Source of the DNA: an uncultured Alphaproteobacteria bacterium
Lineage (GTDB): Bacteria > Pseudomonadota > Alphaproteobacteria > UBA2966
DNA: 64,000 nt
Assembly (NCBI GenBank): GCA_958295725.1
Contig: OY282368.1
Span: 2,254,001 to 2,318,000, forward strand
Reading direction: 5' to 3'
Below the pieces are notes generated by a model. That model worked only from the letters and a program-made list of their open reading frames with translations. It was not told the origin of the DNA and searched no databases. This document shows positions 15,114-24,629 of this stretch, piece by piece (within the stretch, counting starts at the first letter, position 1; each line of letters opens with the position of its first letter). Position numbers and translations under genes: made by a program.

Positions 15114-15554
15114 ATGAACAAGCTTCACAACCCAGAAACCGTGGCGCCGCCCTTCAGCAGCTACAGCCACGCGGTCGAGTCGACGCAGAACTGCCACGTC
15201 CTGTTCGTATCGGGACAGGTCGGGGTCAATCCGGACGGATCGATGGCGGAGGGTATCGAGGCGCAGACGGAAGCGGCGCTCAACAACATCCGCGAGATGC
15301 TTCGGTCCGCGAGCATGGACTTCGAGGACGTCACACGGCTCAACATCTATGTCGTGAACCGGGAGGATATCGCCAAGGCCCGCGGCGTGCGCGAGAGCAT
15401 GTTGGGCGACGCGCGACCGGCCTCGACGCTCGTCCTCGTGGCGGGCCTCGCGTCCGAAGACTGGCTGATCGAGATCGAAGCCATCGCGGCGAAGCCGTGG
15501 CACTTCTACGGCGACGGCACGGTGTTCGAGACGCGCGGACGGCCGGGAATCTGA
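15114..15554 (+). CDS. RidA family protein (reactive imine/enamine deaminase-like)
   Basis: This 146-residue Rid-family protein is preceded by a clear GGAGGACA ribosome site at 15101-15108. RidA hydrolyses reactive enamines and imines released by PLP or flavin enzymes. The catalytic Arg is kept at residue 101 (ARPASTLVLV) with the acidic EIE near residues 120-122. The FVSGQVGVNPDG and EAALNNIREML segments are diagnostic. It sits between nitronate monooxygenase and the sarcosine oxidase operon, consistent with scavenging imines from amine oxidation. A few residues beyond the usual RidA C-terminus (about 15, from KPWHFYG) are present, so it belongs to a Rid subgroup rather than to RidA in the strict sense. 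Confidence 0.85.
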   Translation: MNKLHNPETVAPPFSSYSHAVESTQNCHVLFVSGQVGVNPDGSMAEGIEAQTEAALNNIREMLRSASMDFEDVTRLNIYVVNREDIAKARGVRESMLGDARPASTLVLVAGLASEDWLIEIEAIAAKPWHFYGDGTVFETRGRPGI

Positions 15555-15689
15555 GCGATCGTCCGTCACGTCCGTCGAACCGAAGAAAGGCCGGCCCCGG
15601 CATCGCGGGGGCCGGCCCGCCAACCGGGCAGTACGGGCCCCACGCGGAAGCGGAAGCGCGACGGGGCGGCCAGTGGAAAGGGAACCATC

Positions 15690-16619
15690 ATGACTCCGCT
15701 CCCCCGAACGCGCGGGCCATGCCGCATCCCCGCGCGCCGGCTGGCGTCCATGGCCCTGATCGGCGCGGGCGTGCTGGCGACTCTCCTGGGAAGCCAGACC
15801 GAAGTCCGGCCCCAGACTCCGCCCGGCGCGCCGTCGCCGTCCCAGCTCGCACCGGCGGAGGATCCGGTGGTCGCCCGGGCGAACGGCGGGGAAGTCCGCC
15901 GGTCCGACGTCATGCGCCTGCTCGCGCAACTCCCCGCCGAAGCGCGGGGCATGCCCCCGGAACAGCTCTTCGCGGTCGGCGTCGAGCGCGCCATCGACCG
16001 CCTCCTCGTCGCCGAAGCGGCCCGCAACGAAGGTCTCGGAGACGATCCCGACGTGCGGCGTCGCCTCGAGGCCGCCGAAACCGATGTGCTCTGGGAAGCC
16101 TACCTCCAGGGCAGGATCCGTCAGGAGCTGTCGGAGGCCCGGATTCGCGGAGCCTACGACAAGATCGCGGCGGCGGCGACGGAGGACGAGGTCAAGGCCC
16201 GTCACATCCTGCTGGCGGGCGAGCAGGAGGCGCGGGCGGTCATCCGGGAGCTCGAGGGCGGATCGGACTTCCAGAAGCTGGCGCGCGCGAAGTCGGTCGG
16301 GCCGTCGCGAGAGTCCGGCGGCGACCTCGGTTACTTCAGGCGGGCCCAGATGGTCGCCGAATTCTCCGAGGCGGCTTTCGCCATGGCGCCGGGCGAGTTC
16401 TCGAAGGCCCCGGTCAAGACCCGGTTCGGCTGGCACGTGATCCTCGTCGAGAAACGCCGCCGGGCGGAGGCGCCGACCATGCAGGAGGCGCTGCCCGGCA
16501 TCCAGCAGGCGATCACGCGGGAGATCCTCGCCGAAGTCCTCGGAGGATTGCGCGAGAGCGCGGATATCGAGGTCGTCGGCGCCGACGGCGGCGGCCCGGC
16601 GCGGCCCGGCGCCCGTTGA
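15690..16619 (+). CDS. Peptidylprolyl isomerase, PpiC/parvulin type, exported
   Basis: This 309-residue protein has a basic N-terminus and hydrophobic segment (about residues 18-34), so it is a periplasmic or membrane-anchored protein. A SurA/PrsA-type chaperone helix region follows, then one parvulin domain (about 170-265): VKARHILLAGEQEA, FQKLARAKSVGPSRESGGDL, GYFRRAQMV.EFSEAAF and TRFGWHVILVEKR. It would assist folding of secreted or outer-membrane proteins. The tail is Gly/Pro-rich and low in complexity. An AAGGGAACC sequence lies ahead of the ATG. The gene is alone between ridA and soxB. Confidence 0.82.
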   Translation: MTPLPRTRGPCRIPARRLASMALIGAGVLATLLGSQTEVRPQTPPGAPSPSQLAPAEDPVVARANGGEVRRSDVMRLLAQLPAEARGMPPEQLFAVGVERAIDRLLVAEAARNEGLGDDPDVRRRLEAAETDVLWEAYLQGRIRQELSEARIRGAYDKIAAAATEDEVKARHILLAGEQEARAVIRELEGGSDFQKLARAKSVGPSRESGGDLGYFRRAQMVAEFSEAAFAMAPGEFSKAPVKTRFGWHVILVEKRRRAEAPTMQEALPGIQQAITREILAEVLGGLRESADIEVVGADGGGPARPGAR

Positions 16620-16730
16620 TCCGATGCCGGTCGCGGGCTCGGGTTCCACGGCCCGAACGAGATGCCTACACTCGGGCCGGTTCGATCGGCAACGTCGATC
16701 GGTGACGCGGTGAGCGGGGGACTCGACGCG

Positions 16731-17984
16731 ATGGCGGCCCGATACTCCATCGTCAGTCTGGCACGCAATGCCTTCAGCCACCACGAAGGCTGGCCGCGCG
16801 CGTGGCGCAGCCCCGATCCGAAGGAGCGCTACGAAGTCGTCATCGTCGGCGGCGGCGGGCACGGTCTGGCGACGGCCTACTACCTCGCCAGGGAGCACGG
16901 CATCACGGACATCGCCGTGGTCGAGAAGGGGTGGCTCGGGGGCGGCAACACGGGCCGCAACACCACGATCATCCGCTCCAACTACCTGTGGGACGAAAGC
17001 GCCGGCATCTACGAGAAGGCGCTCCAGCTCTACGAGGGTCTGAGCCGGGATCTCAACTTCAACATCATGCTGAGCCAGCGCGGGGTTCTGAACCTGGCCC
17101 ACAACCTCCATGACCTGCGCGAGATATCGCGGCGCGTCAACGCCATCCGTCTCAACGGCATCGACTCGGAAATTCTGTCGCCCGAGGAGATCAAGGCGAT
17201 AGCGCCGATCCTCGACACCTCCCCCGACGCGCGTTACCCGGTGCTGGGAGGATCGCTTCAACGGCGCGGGGGCGTCGCCCGGCACGACGCCGTCGCCTGG
17301 GGTCTCGCGCGGGCGGCAGACGCCCGGGGCGTGGACATCATCCAGAACTGCGAAGTCACGGGCATCCTGCGCGAGGGCGGCCGCGTGACCGGGGTCGAGA
17401 CGACGCGCGGGACCATGATGGCCGACAAGGTCGGTATCGCGGTGGCCGGCCACTCCAGTGTGCTGGCCGCGATGGCGGGATTCCGCATGCCCGTCGAGAG
17501 CCATCCGCTCCAGGCCCTGGTCTCGGAGCCGATCAAGCCGATCCTCGACACGGTGGTCATGTCCGGCACGGTGCACGTCTACGTCAGCCAGTCCGATCGC
17601 GGAGAGCTCGTGATGGGCGCGGGGATCGACGGGTACAACGGCTACACTCAACGGGGCAGCCTTCCCGTCATCGAACACATGGTCGCGGCGGCGATGGAAC
17701 TGTTCCCGATATTCAGCCGGCTTCGCATGATGCGCCAATGGGGCGGGATCGTCGATGTCTGTCCCGACGCGAGCCCGATCGTCGGCAAGACCCCCGTCGA
17801 CAACCTGTTCATCAACTGTGGCTGGGGCACGGGCGGGTTCAAGGCCACGCCGGGCTCGGGCTGGGTATTCGCCCACACCATCGCCCGCGGCGAACCGCAT
17901 CCGTTGAACGCCCCGTTCTCGCTCGACCGCTTCGTGGCCGGCAAGCTCATCGACGAGCACGGCGCGGCGGGCGTCGCCCACTAG
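16731..17984 (+). CDS. soxB: Sarcosine oxidase subunit beta
   Basis: This 417-residue flavoprotein is the catalytic subunit of heterotetrameric sarcosine oxidase, which demethylates sarcosine to glycine with formaldehyde passed to tetrahydrofolate. The dinucleotide motif [18 protein letters not shown] is at residues 36-53. An ARHDAVAWG segment corresponds to the region of the covalent FMN histidine in characterised enzymes, and the end has the [11 protein letters not shown] flavin-binding turn. The ATG at 16731 gives the typical N-terminus [25 protein letters not shown] lies about ten bases upstream. It is the first gene of soxBDAG, with only 11 bases to soxD. Confidence 0.93.
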   Translation: MAARYSIVSLARNAFSHHEGWPRAWRSPDPKERYEVVIVGGGGHGLATAYYLAREHGITDIAVVEKGWLGGGNTGRNTTIIRSNYLWDESAGIYEKALQLYEGLSRDLNFNIMLSQRGVLNLAHNLHDLREISRRVNAIRLNGIDSEILSPEEIKAIAPILDTSPDARYPVLGGSLQRRGGVARHDAVAWGLARAADARGVDIIQNCEVTGILREGGRVTGVETTRGTMMADKVGIAVAGHSSVLAAMAGFRMPVESHPLQALVSEPIKPILDTVVMSGTVHVYVSQSDRGELVMGAGIDGYNGYTQRGSLPVIEHMVAAAMELFPIFSRLRMMRQWGGIVDVCPDASPIVGKTPVDNLFINCGWGTGGFKATPGSGWVFAHTIARGEPHPLNAPFSLDRFVAGKLIDEHGAAGVAH

Positions 17985-17995
17985 AGAGCGCAGCC

Positions 17996-18280
17996 ATGTT
18001 GTCGATCGACTGTCCCTGGTGCGGGCCGCGAGACGAGATCGAGTTCACTTGCGGCGGCGAAGCGCATATCGCACGGCCTCTGGAACCCGCGGCGCTCGGT
18101 GACGAGGCCTGGGCGGATTACCTCTTCAACCGCACCAATCCGAAGGGCCCGCATGCCGAGCGCTGGGTGCATACGCACGGCTGCCGACGCTGGTTCAACG
18201 TGCTTCGCGACACCGCGACCAACGAGATCCTCGCGGTGTACGAGATGGGCAGGCCCCGCCCGGACGGACAGGGGGCATGA
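17996..18280 (+). CDS. soxD: Sarcosine oxidase subunit delta
   Basis: This 94-residue small subunit contains the zinc-site start IDCPWCGPRDEIEF and the RTNPKGPHAERW then H..GCRRWF segments that define SoxD. It stabilises the alpha-beta-gamma assembly and contributes structural zinc. The gene overlaps soxA by four bases (ATGA), so translation is coupled. Length and residues are normal. Confidence 0.92.
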   Translation: MLSIDCPWCGPRDEIEFTCGGEAHIARPLEPAALGDEAWADYLFNRTNPKGPHAERWVHTHGCRRWFNVLRDTATNEILAVYEMGRPRPDGQGA

Positions 18281-21200
18281 AGCCGCAGCGCATGCGCCTG
18301 GCCAGCGGCGGCCGGATCGATCGCGCCCGGCCACTGTCCTTCTCGTTCGACGGGACGCGCTACCAGGGATTCGCGGGCGATACCCTGGCCTCGGCGCTGG
18401 TGGCGAACGGCGTGCGGTGCGTGGGGCGGAGCTTCAAGCTCCACCGTCCTCGGGGCGTCTTCAGCGCCGGCGCCGAGGAGCCGAATGCCATCGTCCAGCT
18501 CGAGAGCGGCGCCCGAACCACGCCGAACCTGCGGGCGACGCAGATCGAGCTCTACGACGGCCTGAACGCGACCAGCGTCAACGCCTGGCCGTCCCTCGCC
18601 ATCGATCTCCAGTCGATCAACGGCCTGTTCGCGCCGTTGCTGCCGGCGGGCTTCTACTACAAGACGTTCATGTGGCCGAAGCCGTTGTGGCGCGCCTACG
18701 AAGGGGCGATCCGCCGCGCCGCCGGCCTCGGACGGGCGCCGAAGGAACCGGACCCGGACACCTACGACCGGATGCACGTCCACTGCGACGTGCTGGTGGT
18801 GGGAGGCGGCCCGGCGGGCCTCGCCGCCGCGCTGGGGGCCGGACGAACCGGCGCGCGCGTGATCGTCGCGGACGAGCAGAACGAGCCCGGCGGCCGGCTG
18901 CTCGACAACCGTCAGCGGATCGACGGCGCTCCGGGAGTCGACTGGGTCGCGGCGGCCACGGCGGAGCTCGCGGGCATGGCGGATGTCAGCGTGCTCACGC
19001 GCACGACGGCCTTCGGACATTACGAGCACAACCACGTCGCCCTGCTGGAACGGCGTACCGACCATCTGGGGCCGGGCGCGCACGGAGCGCGCCAGCGCCT
19101 CTGGAAGGCGCGGGCCAGGCAGGTCGTGCTCGCCGCCGGCGCACACGAGCGTCCCATCGTATTCCGCAACAACGACAGGCCCGGCGTAATGCTGGCCTCG
19201 GCGGCTGCAGCCTACGTCAACCGTTACGCGGCCAGGCCGGGCCAGCGCGCGGTCGTGTTCACCAACAACGACGGCGGCTACGCCGTGGCGGCGGATCTCG
19301 CCGACGGCGGCGTGTCGGTCGCGGCGATCGTCGATGCCCGGCCCGACGCGGGAGACGGGGCCGCGGCCCTGGCCGCGACGCACGATATCGAAACCCTGAA
19401 CGGCTTCGCCGTCGTCGACGTGAAGGGCCGGCGGCGGGTAGCGGGAGCCAGCGTCTCGGCCCTGAACGACGAAGGCGCGGCCACGGGCGGTTCCACGCGC
19501 ACGATCGGCTGCGACCTGCTGGCCGTTTCGGGGGGCTGGAACCCCTGCGTCCACCTGCACTGCCATTCGGGCGGCAAGCTGGATTTCGATGCGGACCGCG
19601 CCTGCTTCGTGCCGGGAAGGACGCCACCCGGATTGCGGGCCGCCGGCGCCGCCGCGGGCGCGTTCGACCTCGCCGCGTGTCTGGAGAACGGGTTCGAGGC
19701 CGGCGCGGCGGCGGCCCGGGACGCCGGAATCGAGCGGCGGGGATGCGCCCGCAAGGCGCCGGCGGCGGATCGAACCGCGCCGGCCTCCGTCCGGCCACTG
19801 TTCCACGTGCCGTCGCCCGGACGGGGCGGAGACGCCAAGGCCTTCGTCGATCTGCAATACGACGTGACGGCCGCGGACATCGCGCTGGCCGCCCGCGAGG
19901 GATACGAGTCGGTGGAGCACCTCAAGCGTTACACCACGCTCGGCATGGCCACGGACCAAGGCAAGACCTCGAACGTGGCGGGCCTCGCGATCCTCGGCGA
20001 ACTTCTGGGACGGCCTATCCCGGAGGTCGGCGCCACCACCTTCCGCCCCCCCTACACGGCGATCACCTACGGCGCGCTCGCGGGGCGCGATGTCGGCGGT
20101 TTCGCCGATCCCGCGCGCCGGACCCCGATGCACCACTGGCACGAGGCGGCGGGAGCGAAATTCGAGGACGTGGGCCAGTGGAAGCGGCCCTGGTACTACC
20201 CCCGCCCCGGCGAGGGGATGCGGGAAGCCGTGAACCGCGAATGTCTGGCCGCCCGCAACGCCGTCGGCGTGCTCGACGCCAGCACGCTCGGCAAGATCGA
20301 TATCCAGGGCCGCGACGCGGCGGCGTTCCTCGATCGCGTCTACACGAACGCATGGGGTTCGCTCGCCATCGGGCGCTCGCGCTACGGACTGATGTGCGGC
20401 GAGGACGGCATGGTCTTCGACGACGGCGTGACCACCCGTCTCGGCGAGCATCGCTACCTGATGACGACCACCTCGGGCGGGGCGGCGCGCGTCATGGCGT
20501 GGCTCGAGGAATGGCTTCAGACCGAGTGGCCCGAGCTCGACGTCCGGCTCACCTCGGTGACGGAACAGTGGGCCAGCGCCGCGATCTGCGGCCCCGGCGC
20601 TCGACGGCTGCTGAAAGATCTGTCCGGGGACCTGCCGCTCGATGCCGCGGCACTGCCGTTCATGACCATGGCCGAAGGGCGCGTGGCCAGCATCTCCGCG
20701 CGGGTCTTCCGCATCAGTTTCTCGGGCGAGATCAGTTTCGAGATCAACGTCGCGGCGCGCTACGGCATGGCGTTGTGGAACGCGCTGACGACGGCCGGCG
20801 AAAAGTACGGGATCACCCCCTACGGCACCGAAGCCATGCACGTGCTGCGCGCGGAAAAGGGCTACATCATCGCGGGGCAGGAAACGGACGGCACGGTCAC
20901 GCCTGTCGACCTCGGCCTCGAGCGCATGGTGTCGAAGACGAAGGATTTCATCGGCAAGCGCAGCCTATCCCGCTCCGACACCGCGCGCGAGGACCGCAAG
21001 CAACTCGTCGGCCTGCTGACGGAGGATGAATCGGAAGTGCTCCCCGAAGGGGCGCAGATCGTGGCGGAGCCCCGCCCCATGCCGCCCATGGAGATGATCG
21101 GCCACGTGACGTCCAGCTACTACAGCGCCAACGTGGGGCGATCGATCGCGCTCGCGCTGGTCCGCTCCGGTCGGTCGCGTGTCGGCGAGTCGGTGTTCGC

Positions 21201-21282
21201 GCCGCTCCCCGGGAAGCGCGTGATGGCCCGGATCGTCGAACCCGTGTTCTTCGACCCCGAGGGAGAGCGGCTGCGTGGCTGA
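18277..21282 (+). CDS. soxA: Sarcosine oxidase subunit alpha
   Basis: This protein of 1001 residues has three parts. The N-terminal ferredoxin-like (2Fe-2S type, without cluster) region includes FAGDTLASALVANGVRCVGRSFK and HRPRGVF. The middle FAD/NAD-binding domain begins VLVVGGGPAGLAAAL near residue 172. The C-terminal GcvT-like aminomethyltransferase half binds tetrahydrofolate, beginning about residue 620 (HHWHEAAGAKFEDVGQWKRP) with an RAEKGYIIAGQETDGTVTP segment. It channels the methylene group from SoxB to folate, producing 5,10-methylene-THF. It overlaps soxG by eight bases. Family length is usual. Confidence 0.93.
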   Translation: MKPQRMRLASGGRIDRARPLSFSFDGTRYQGFAGDTLASALVANGVRCVGRSFKLHRPRGVFSAGAEEPNAIVQLESGARTTPNLRATQIELYDGLNATSVNAWPSLAIDLQSINGLFAPLLPAGFYYKTFMWPKPLWRAYEGAIRRAAGLGRAPKEPDPDTYDRMHVHCDVLVVGGGPAGLAAALGAGRTGARVIVADEQNEPGGRLLDNRQRIDGAPGVDWVAAATAELAGMADVSVLTRTTAFGHYEHNHVALLERRTDHLGPGAHGARQRLWKARARQVVLAAGAHERPIVFRNNDRPGVMLASAAAAYVNRYAARPGQRAVVFTNNDGGYAVAADLADGGVSVAAIVDARPDAGDGAAALAATHDIETLNGFAVVDVKGRRRVAGASVSALNDEGAATGGSTRTIGCDLLAVSGGWNPCVHLHCHSGGKLDFDADRACFVPGRTPPGLRAAGAAAGAFDLAACLENGFEAGAAAARDAGIERRGCARKAPAADRTAPASVRPLFHVPSPGRGGDAKAFVDLQYDVTAADIALAAREGYESVEHLKRYTTLGMATDQGKTSNVAGLAILGELLGRPIPEVGATTFRPPYTAITYGALAGRDVGGFADPARRTPMHHWHEAAGAKFEDVGQWKRPWYYPRPGEGMREAVNRECLAARNAVGVLDASTLGKIDIQGRDAAAFLDRVYTNAWGSLAIGRSRYGLMCGEDGMVFDDGVTTRLGEHRYLMTTTSGGAARVMAWLEEWLQTEWPELDVRLTSVTEQWASAAICGPGARRLLKDLSGDLPLDAAALPFMTMAEGRVASISARVFRISFSGEISFEINVAARYGMALWNALTTAGEKYGITPYGTEAMHVLRAEKGYIIAGQETDGTVTPVDLGLERMVSKTKDFIGKRSLSRSDTAREDRKQLVGLLTEDESEVLPEGAQIVAEPRPMPPMEMIGHVTSSYYSANVGRSIALALVRSGRSRVGESVFAPLPGKRVMARIVEPVFFDPEGERLRG

Positions 21283-21916
21283 GCCCTATCAACGGCAGAG
21301 CGCGCTGGCGTATCTCGGCCTTGCCGCGCGGGCGGCGGCGGACCGGGGGAAATCCGGCGCCGGCGTCCGGCTCGGCGAGCGCGCGTTCCCGGGCCAGCTC
21401 GACCTGCGCGGCGATCCCGGAAACGAGGCGTTCATGGAGGCCGTCTCGGGCGTCGTCGGCCGCGCGCCACCGGTCATTCCCAACACATGGACCGGAAAGG
21501 ACGATTCGGACGAAGACCCGCGGGTGCTCTGGCTGACGCCCGCCGAATGGCTGATCGTGACCGCGACCGGCGCCGGGGACACGCTCGCCGGGAAACTGGC
21601 CGCGGCGGTCGCCGATCGTGGCGGATCGGTCGTCGACGTCGGCGACGCGCGCGCGGTCTTCGTCCTGCGAGGCCCGAACGCCCGCGACGTCCTGATGAAG
21701 GGGTGTCCGCTGGATCTGCATCCGGACGCGTTCCGGCCAGGAGACTGCGCGCAGAGCCTGCTGGCCCGAGCGGCCGTGATCCTGTGCCGGCGGAAGGACG
21801 ATGCCGACGCCGGCGCGTCCTTCGAGGTCCATGTCGCGCGGAGCTTCGCCGCCTATCTCTGGGCCTGGCTCGAAGATGCCGCCGGAGAATACGGCGTCCA
21901 GGTGATCGAGACGTAG
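21275..21916 (+). CDS. soxG: Sarcosine oxidase subunit gamma
   Basis: This 213-residue protein completes the heterotetramer. It resembles the GcvT-like gamma subunit, with LWLTPAEWLIVTATG, GGSVVDVGDARAVFVLRGPNA and DVLMKGCPLDLHP, all typical of SoxG, and a C-terminal RSFAAYLWAWLEDA helix. A GTG start overlaps soxA, indicating coupling. It is the last sox gene; glyA, folD and purU, which often accompany soxBDAG, do not follow here. Instead a convergent pair of ATPase and Toprim-like genes begins 33 bases on. Confidence 0.9.
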   Translation: MAEPYQRQSALAYLGLAARAAADRGKSGAGVRLGERAFPGQLDLRGDPGNEAFMEAVSGVVGRAPPVIPNTWTGKDDSDEDPRVLWLTPAEWLIVTATGAGDTLAGKLAAAVADRGGSVVDVGDARAVFVLRGPNARDVLMKGCPLDLHPDAFRPGDCAQSLLARAAVILCRRKDDADAGASFEVHVARSFAAYLWAWLEDAAGEYGVQVIET

Positions 21917-21949
21917 GCCCGGAAGAGGCGCCGATATCGCCTCTCGTCG

Positions 21950-22579
21950 CTACCCTGTCGGGAACCAGCGCTGGATGGTCTCCGCCAATTCCTTGAAGGC
22001 CGGGTCCTTACATCCATGCAGGCTCACCTTGCCGGCGAGTTCGGAGAAAACGCGAGACGACTGTTGCGAACGGGCTTTTTTCATCGCCTCTTTCATCGCT
22101 TGCTTCGGCTCGGTGGGTTTCGGGCTTGCCTTCGGCCAGAGCTTCCGGGTTACCAGCCAGTTCCGCAATTGGGTATAGCCTGTCGACCATCCGAGAATTT
22201 CGGGCACGTGCGGAGAATCGCTCCAGACCCACGCCTCGATTTCGGGATCGATCACGATGGCTTTCGATCGTCCTCCCCAACCGTCGCTCTCCAGTCGGCA
22301 CTCGACCTCTGACTGTATCTCCATCCGGTCGCCGCTGCTCCCGCAGCCATGACGATCGAAGACGACGAGGGCATGGCGGTGTGTTTTTCGAAAGGGTCTG
22401 AGTTGCTGGACGGCGCGCGTTCTGCAACCGCTGTCCCGGTCGGGATGGCGCTCGACTTCGAAATTCAGCGGCCTGATCCCCAAACTCTGCGGACGAGTCA
22501 GCAAGCTCCGGATGACGTTCTCGATATCGAGATCCGCCGTCAGTACGAACAAGTCATCGCGGCTGTCATCGCCGATCAT
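21950..22579 (-). CDS. Toprim/DUF4276-like protein paired with an AAA ATPase
   Basis: This 209-residue protein starts at the ATG at 22579, which overlaps the stop of the ATPase gene (ATGA). Acidic motifs fit a Toprim-like nuclease fold: DDLFVLTADLDIENVIRSLL near the start, ALVVFDRHGCG near residue 70, and an AIVIDPEIEAWVWSDSPHV segment near residue 107. The C-terminus is basic and helical with an ending like DPAFKELAETIQRWFP. Proteins of this general design are partners of AAA ATPases in phage-defence modules (OLD-, PARIS- or MADS-type arrangements); assignment to a named family is tentative. Codon use is less biased than in the sox genes beside it. Confidence 0.6.
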   Translation of the reverse strand: MIGDDSRDDLFVLTADLDIENVIRSLLTRPQSLGIRPLNFEVERHPDRDSGCRTRAVQQLRPFRKTHRHALVVFDRHGCGSSGDRMEIQSEVECRLESDGWGGRSKAIVIDPEIEAWVWSDSPHVPEILGWSTGYTQLRNWLVTRKLWPKASPKPTEPKQAMKEAMKKARSQQSSRVFSELAGKVSLHGCKDPAFKELAETIQRWFPTG

Positions 22580-23904
22580 CCAAACACGCCCCGGGCGAAC
22601 AACAGATCCATATTGTCGGACGTCTCTTTCCAACCTGCCAACCTCGGATGGTCGTTGCCTCGCACGACGTCGGTGGCACCCTCCGCGTTCTTGGCGAAGC
22701 AGAGCACTTCCTCCGGCTCGGACAGCTTGAGCACGACGGGCGAATGGGTCGCGAGCAGAAGCTGCGAGTCGTAAACGGAGTTGAGCGACTGATAGACGCA
22801 ATCGACGGCCATGGGATGAATCCCGTTCTCCGGCTCTTCCAGAATGTGGATGTTTCCCTCGTCGGGCAGGTAGGCGAGCAGCGTAAGCGCGAGCAGCCGC
22901 AACGTGCCATCCGATGCCATCCATGAGGAGACTTCCACGCCCGCTTTGTAACGAAGCGAGAGATAGGCATGCCGGTCGTCCGGGCGTTCCATCACCCGGA
23001 TCTCGTCGAGATCGGTAAGCACGGTCTTCACATGCGCCAGCCAACTCTCGTAGTCCGCCCGGTGGTTTTCCTGGATACGCTTGATCGCCCAAGGAAGGTT
23101 TGAGCCGTCCGGCGCGAAGCCATCGATGCGCCCGCCGGGCGGGCTGGCTTGGCGCATTCTGGCACTGTCGAGGAACAGCGGCTTCACGCGGTGCCCCAGC
23201 GTCCGCTTTACATGGGTCGCCACCGGGAACGTCTCGGAGGATTCCGGCAGGTTCCCCAGAGTCGAACGCTGCGGCCCGAACGAAATGCTTGCCGCCCATC
23301 CTTTTCCGGGCTTTTCGGATACCTCGATGTTGAAGTTGTCTTTTCCTTCCGGGGATTTGCTCAATATCGTCCGGGACCCACGCCGCCGACCACCTTGCAG
23401 AATCGTATCGGGGGAAGGGGGCGGATCGGGAAACAGGGGGCGGTTCCGGGCGGAATCCTCCGTCGGCCGCGGGATCAGTATCCCTCTCTCCGATTCGATG
23501 CGTGCCTGCCGTTCACTCTCTCCGACCGCGATTTCGTAACGGAAGGCCTGAAATTTCTTGTCCGCCGGGAGCTGCTGTTTCAGCCGCTCGGGGATCTCGA
23601 ACTCCACGGCCAGCTCGAAACCTCGGGGGTTCTCTGGCCCCCCGCACGAAAGGGGTCGGTCCCCGCTACCATGGGTCGGAACGTCCGGGATATACCGCCC
23701 CCATACGAGGTCCCGAAAGTCGCGCGCACGCTTTTCCACTGCCGCATCGAGCCCATCGGACACGAGATCGCCCAGGAAGGCCACGGCGTCGAACAATGTG
23801 CTCTTGCCGCTGGCGTTGGGTCCCACCAGAACGTGGAAGCGGTCCAGCGACACGTCCACGAACCGCAAGCAGCGATAGTTCAGGGCCTGGATGCGGCGGA
23901 TCAT
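22576..23904 (-). CDS. AAA family ATPase (AAA_21/SMC-like), putative defence effector partner
   Basis: This 442-residue ABC/SMC-type ATPase has Walker A GPNASGKST at residues 28-36, a signature region around ASDGTLRLLALTLLAYLP, Walker B IHILEEPENGIHP and the ATHSP switch. It opens MIRRIQALNYRCLRFVDVSL, the usual start of stand-alone AAA_21 proteins. Between the halves lie a Pro/Arg-rich region and no recognisable nuclease domain. The coupled downstream gene encodes a Toprim-like protein, so the pair probably works together, ATPase as sensor and Toprim protein as effector, as in OLD-like and PARIS-like immunity. This function is inferred. It lies between the sox operon and infC, places not usually linked to it. 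Confidence 0.75.
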   Translation of the reverse strand: MIRRIQALNYRCLRFVDVSLDRFHVLVGPNASGKSTLFDAVAFLGDLVSDGLDAAVEKRARDFRDLVWGRYIPDVPTHGSGDRPLSCGGPENPRGFELAVEFEIPERLKQQLPADKKFQAFRYEIAVGESERQARIESERGILIPRPTEDSARNRPLFPDPPPSPDTILQGGRRRGSRTILSKSPEGKDNFNIEVSEKPGKGWAASISFGPQRSTLGNLPESSETFPVATHVKRTLGHRVKPLFLDSARMRQASPPGGRIDGFAPDGSNLPWAIKRIQENHRADYESWLAHVKTVLTDLDEIRVMERPDDRHAYLSLRYKAGVEVSSWMASDGTLRLLALTLLAYLPDEGNIHILEEPENGIHPMAVDCVYQSLNSVYDSQLLLATHSPVVLKLSEPEEVLCFAKNAEGATDVVRGNDHPRLAGWKETSDNMDLLFARGVFG

Positions 23905-24012
23905 TTACGAAACCTGCGCTGAAACGTCCTGGGCGTCGCACCCATGCCGTCACCGGTTTGCCGGAAGGCAATCGGCGCCGCCGAAGCCCGGCGGAAATCT
24001 CCCGGCGGAAAT

Positions 24013-24531
24013 CTATTTCGGCGCCACGACCATCGTCAGGAGCCGTCCTTCCATCTTCGGGAACTGCTCCACTTTCGCGATCTCGTCCAGATCCTCGCGG
24101 ACACGCTCCATAACTTTCATTCCGCGATTCTGGTGAACCATTTCGCGGCCACGAAAGCGCAGGGTCACCTTGACCTTGTCGCCTTCGTTGATGAAGCGAT
24201 GGACCGAGCGCATCTTGACGTCATAGTCATGGGGATCGATCCCCGGCCGCATCTTTATCTCTTTCACCTCGATGGTCTTCTGCTTCTTGCGGGCGATGTT
24301 CGCCTTCTTCTGCGCCTCGTATTTGTATTTGCCGTAATCGAGGATCTTGCAGACGGGCGGCGCGACGTTCGGAGAGAGCTCGACGAGGTCGAGCCCCGCC
24401 TGTTCCGCCAGCTCGAGCGCCTTCCCGGCGTTCAGCACTCCGAGATTCTCACCGTTCTGATCGATGAGCCGCACCTCGGCAACGTCGATCATGTCGTTGA
24501 CGCGCGGCCCTTGACGGGTCGGCGGCGCCAT
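24013..24531 (-). CDS. infC: Translation initiation factor IF-3
   Basis: This 172-residue IF-3 has the N-terminal [20 protein letters not shown], then [20 protein letters not shown], and the C-terminal [15 protein letters not shown] and [11 protein letters not shown] segments. It binds the 30S subunit, keeps it apart from 50S, and checks the start codon and initiator tRNA. The ATG at 24531 is directly preceded in frame by ATA and, six further bases upstream, by AAGAAG; IF-3 genes often use rare start codons to autoregulate, so the ATA could matter. It lies downstream of thrS, separated by 188 bases with three palindromic repeats. rpmI and rplT do not follow; the AAA ATPase gene is convergent in neither sense and lies further downstream on the same strand. 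Confidence 0.95.
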   Translation of the reverse strand: MAPPTRQGPRVNDMIDVAEVRLIDQNGENLGVLNAGKALELAEQAGLDLVELSPNVAPPVCKILDYGKYKYEAQKKANIARKKQKTIEVKEIKMRPGIDPHDYDVKMRSVHRFINEGDKVKVTLRFRGREMVHQNRGMKVMERVREDLDEIAKVEQFPKMEGRLLTMVVAPK

Positions 24532-24629
24532 TATGGGTCTTCTTACGATCTAGAGGCCTCCAACATATCCTCACCGCGCCGCCGGTCCGGTCGTCTCCTC
24601 TCCCCATCCCGGCGGCCGACAGTGGCAAT

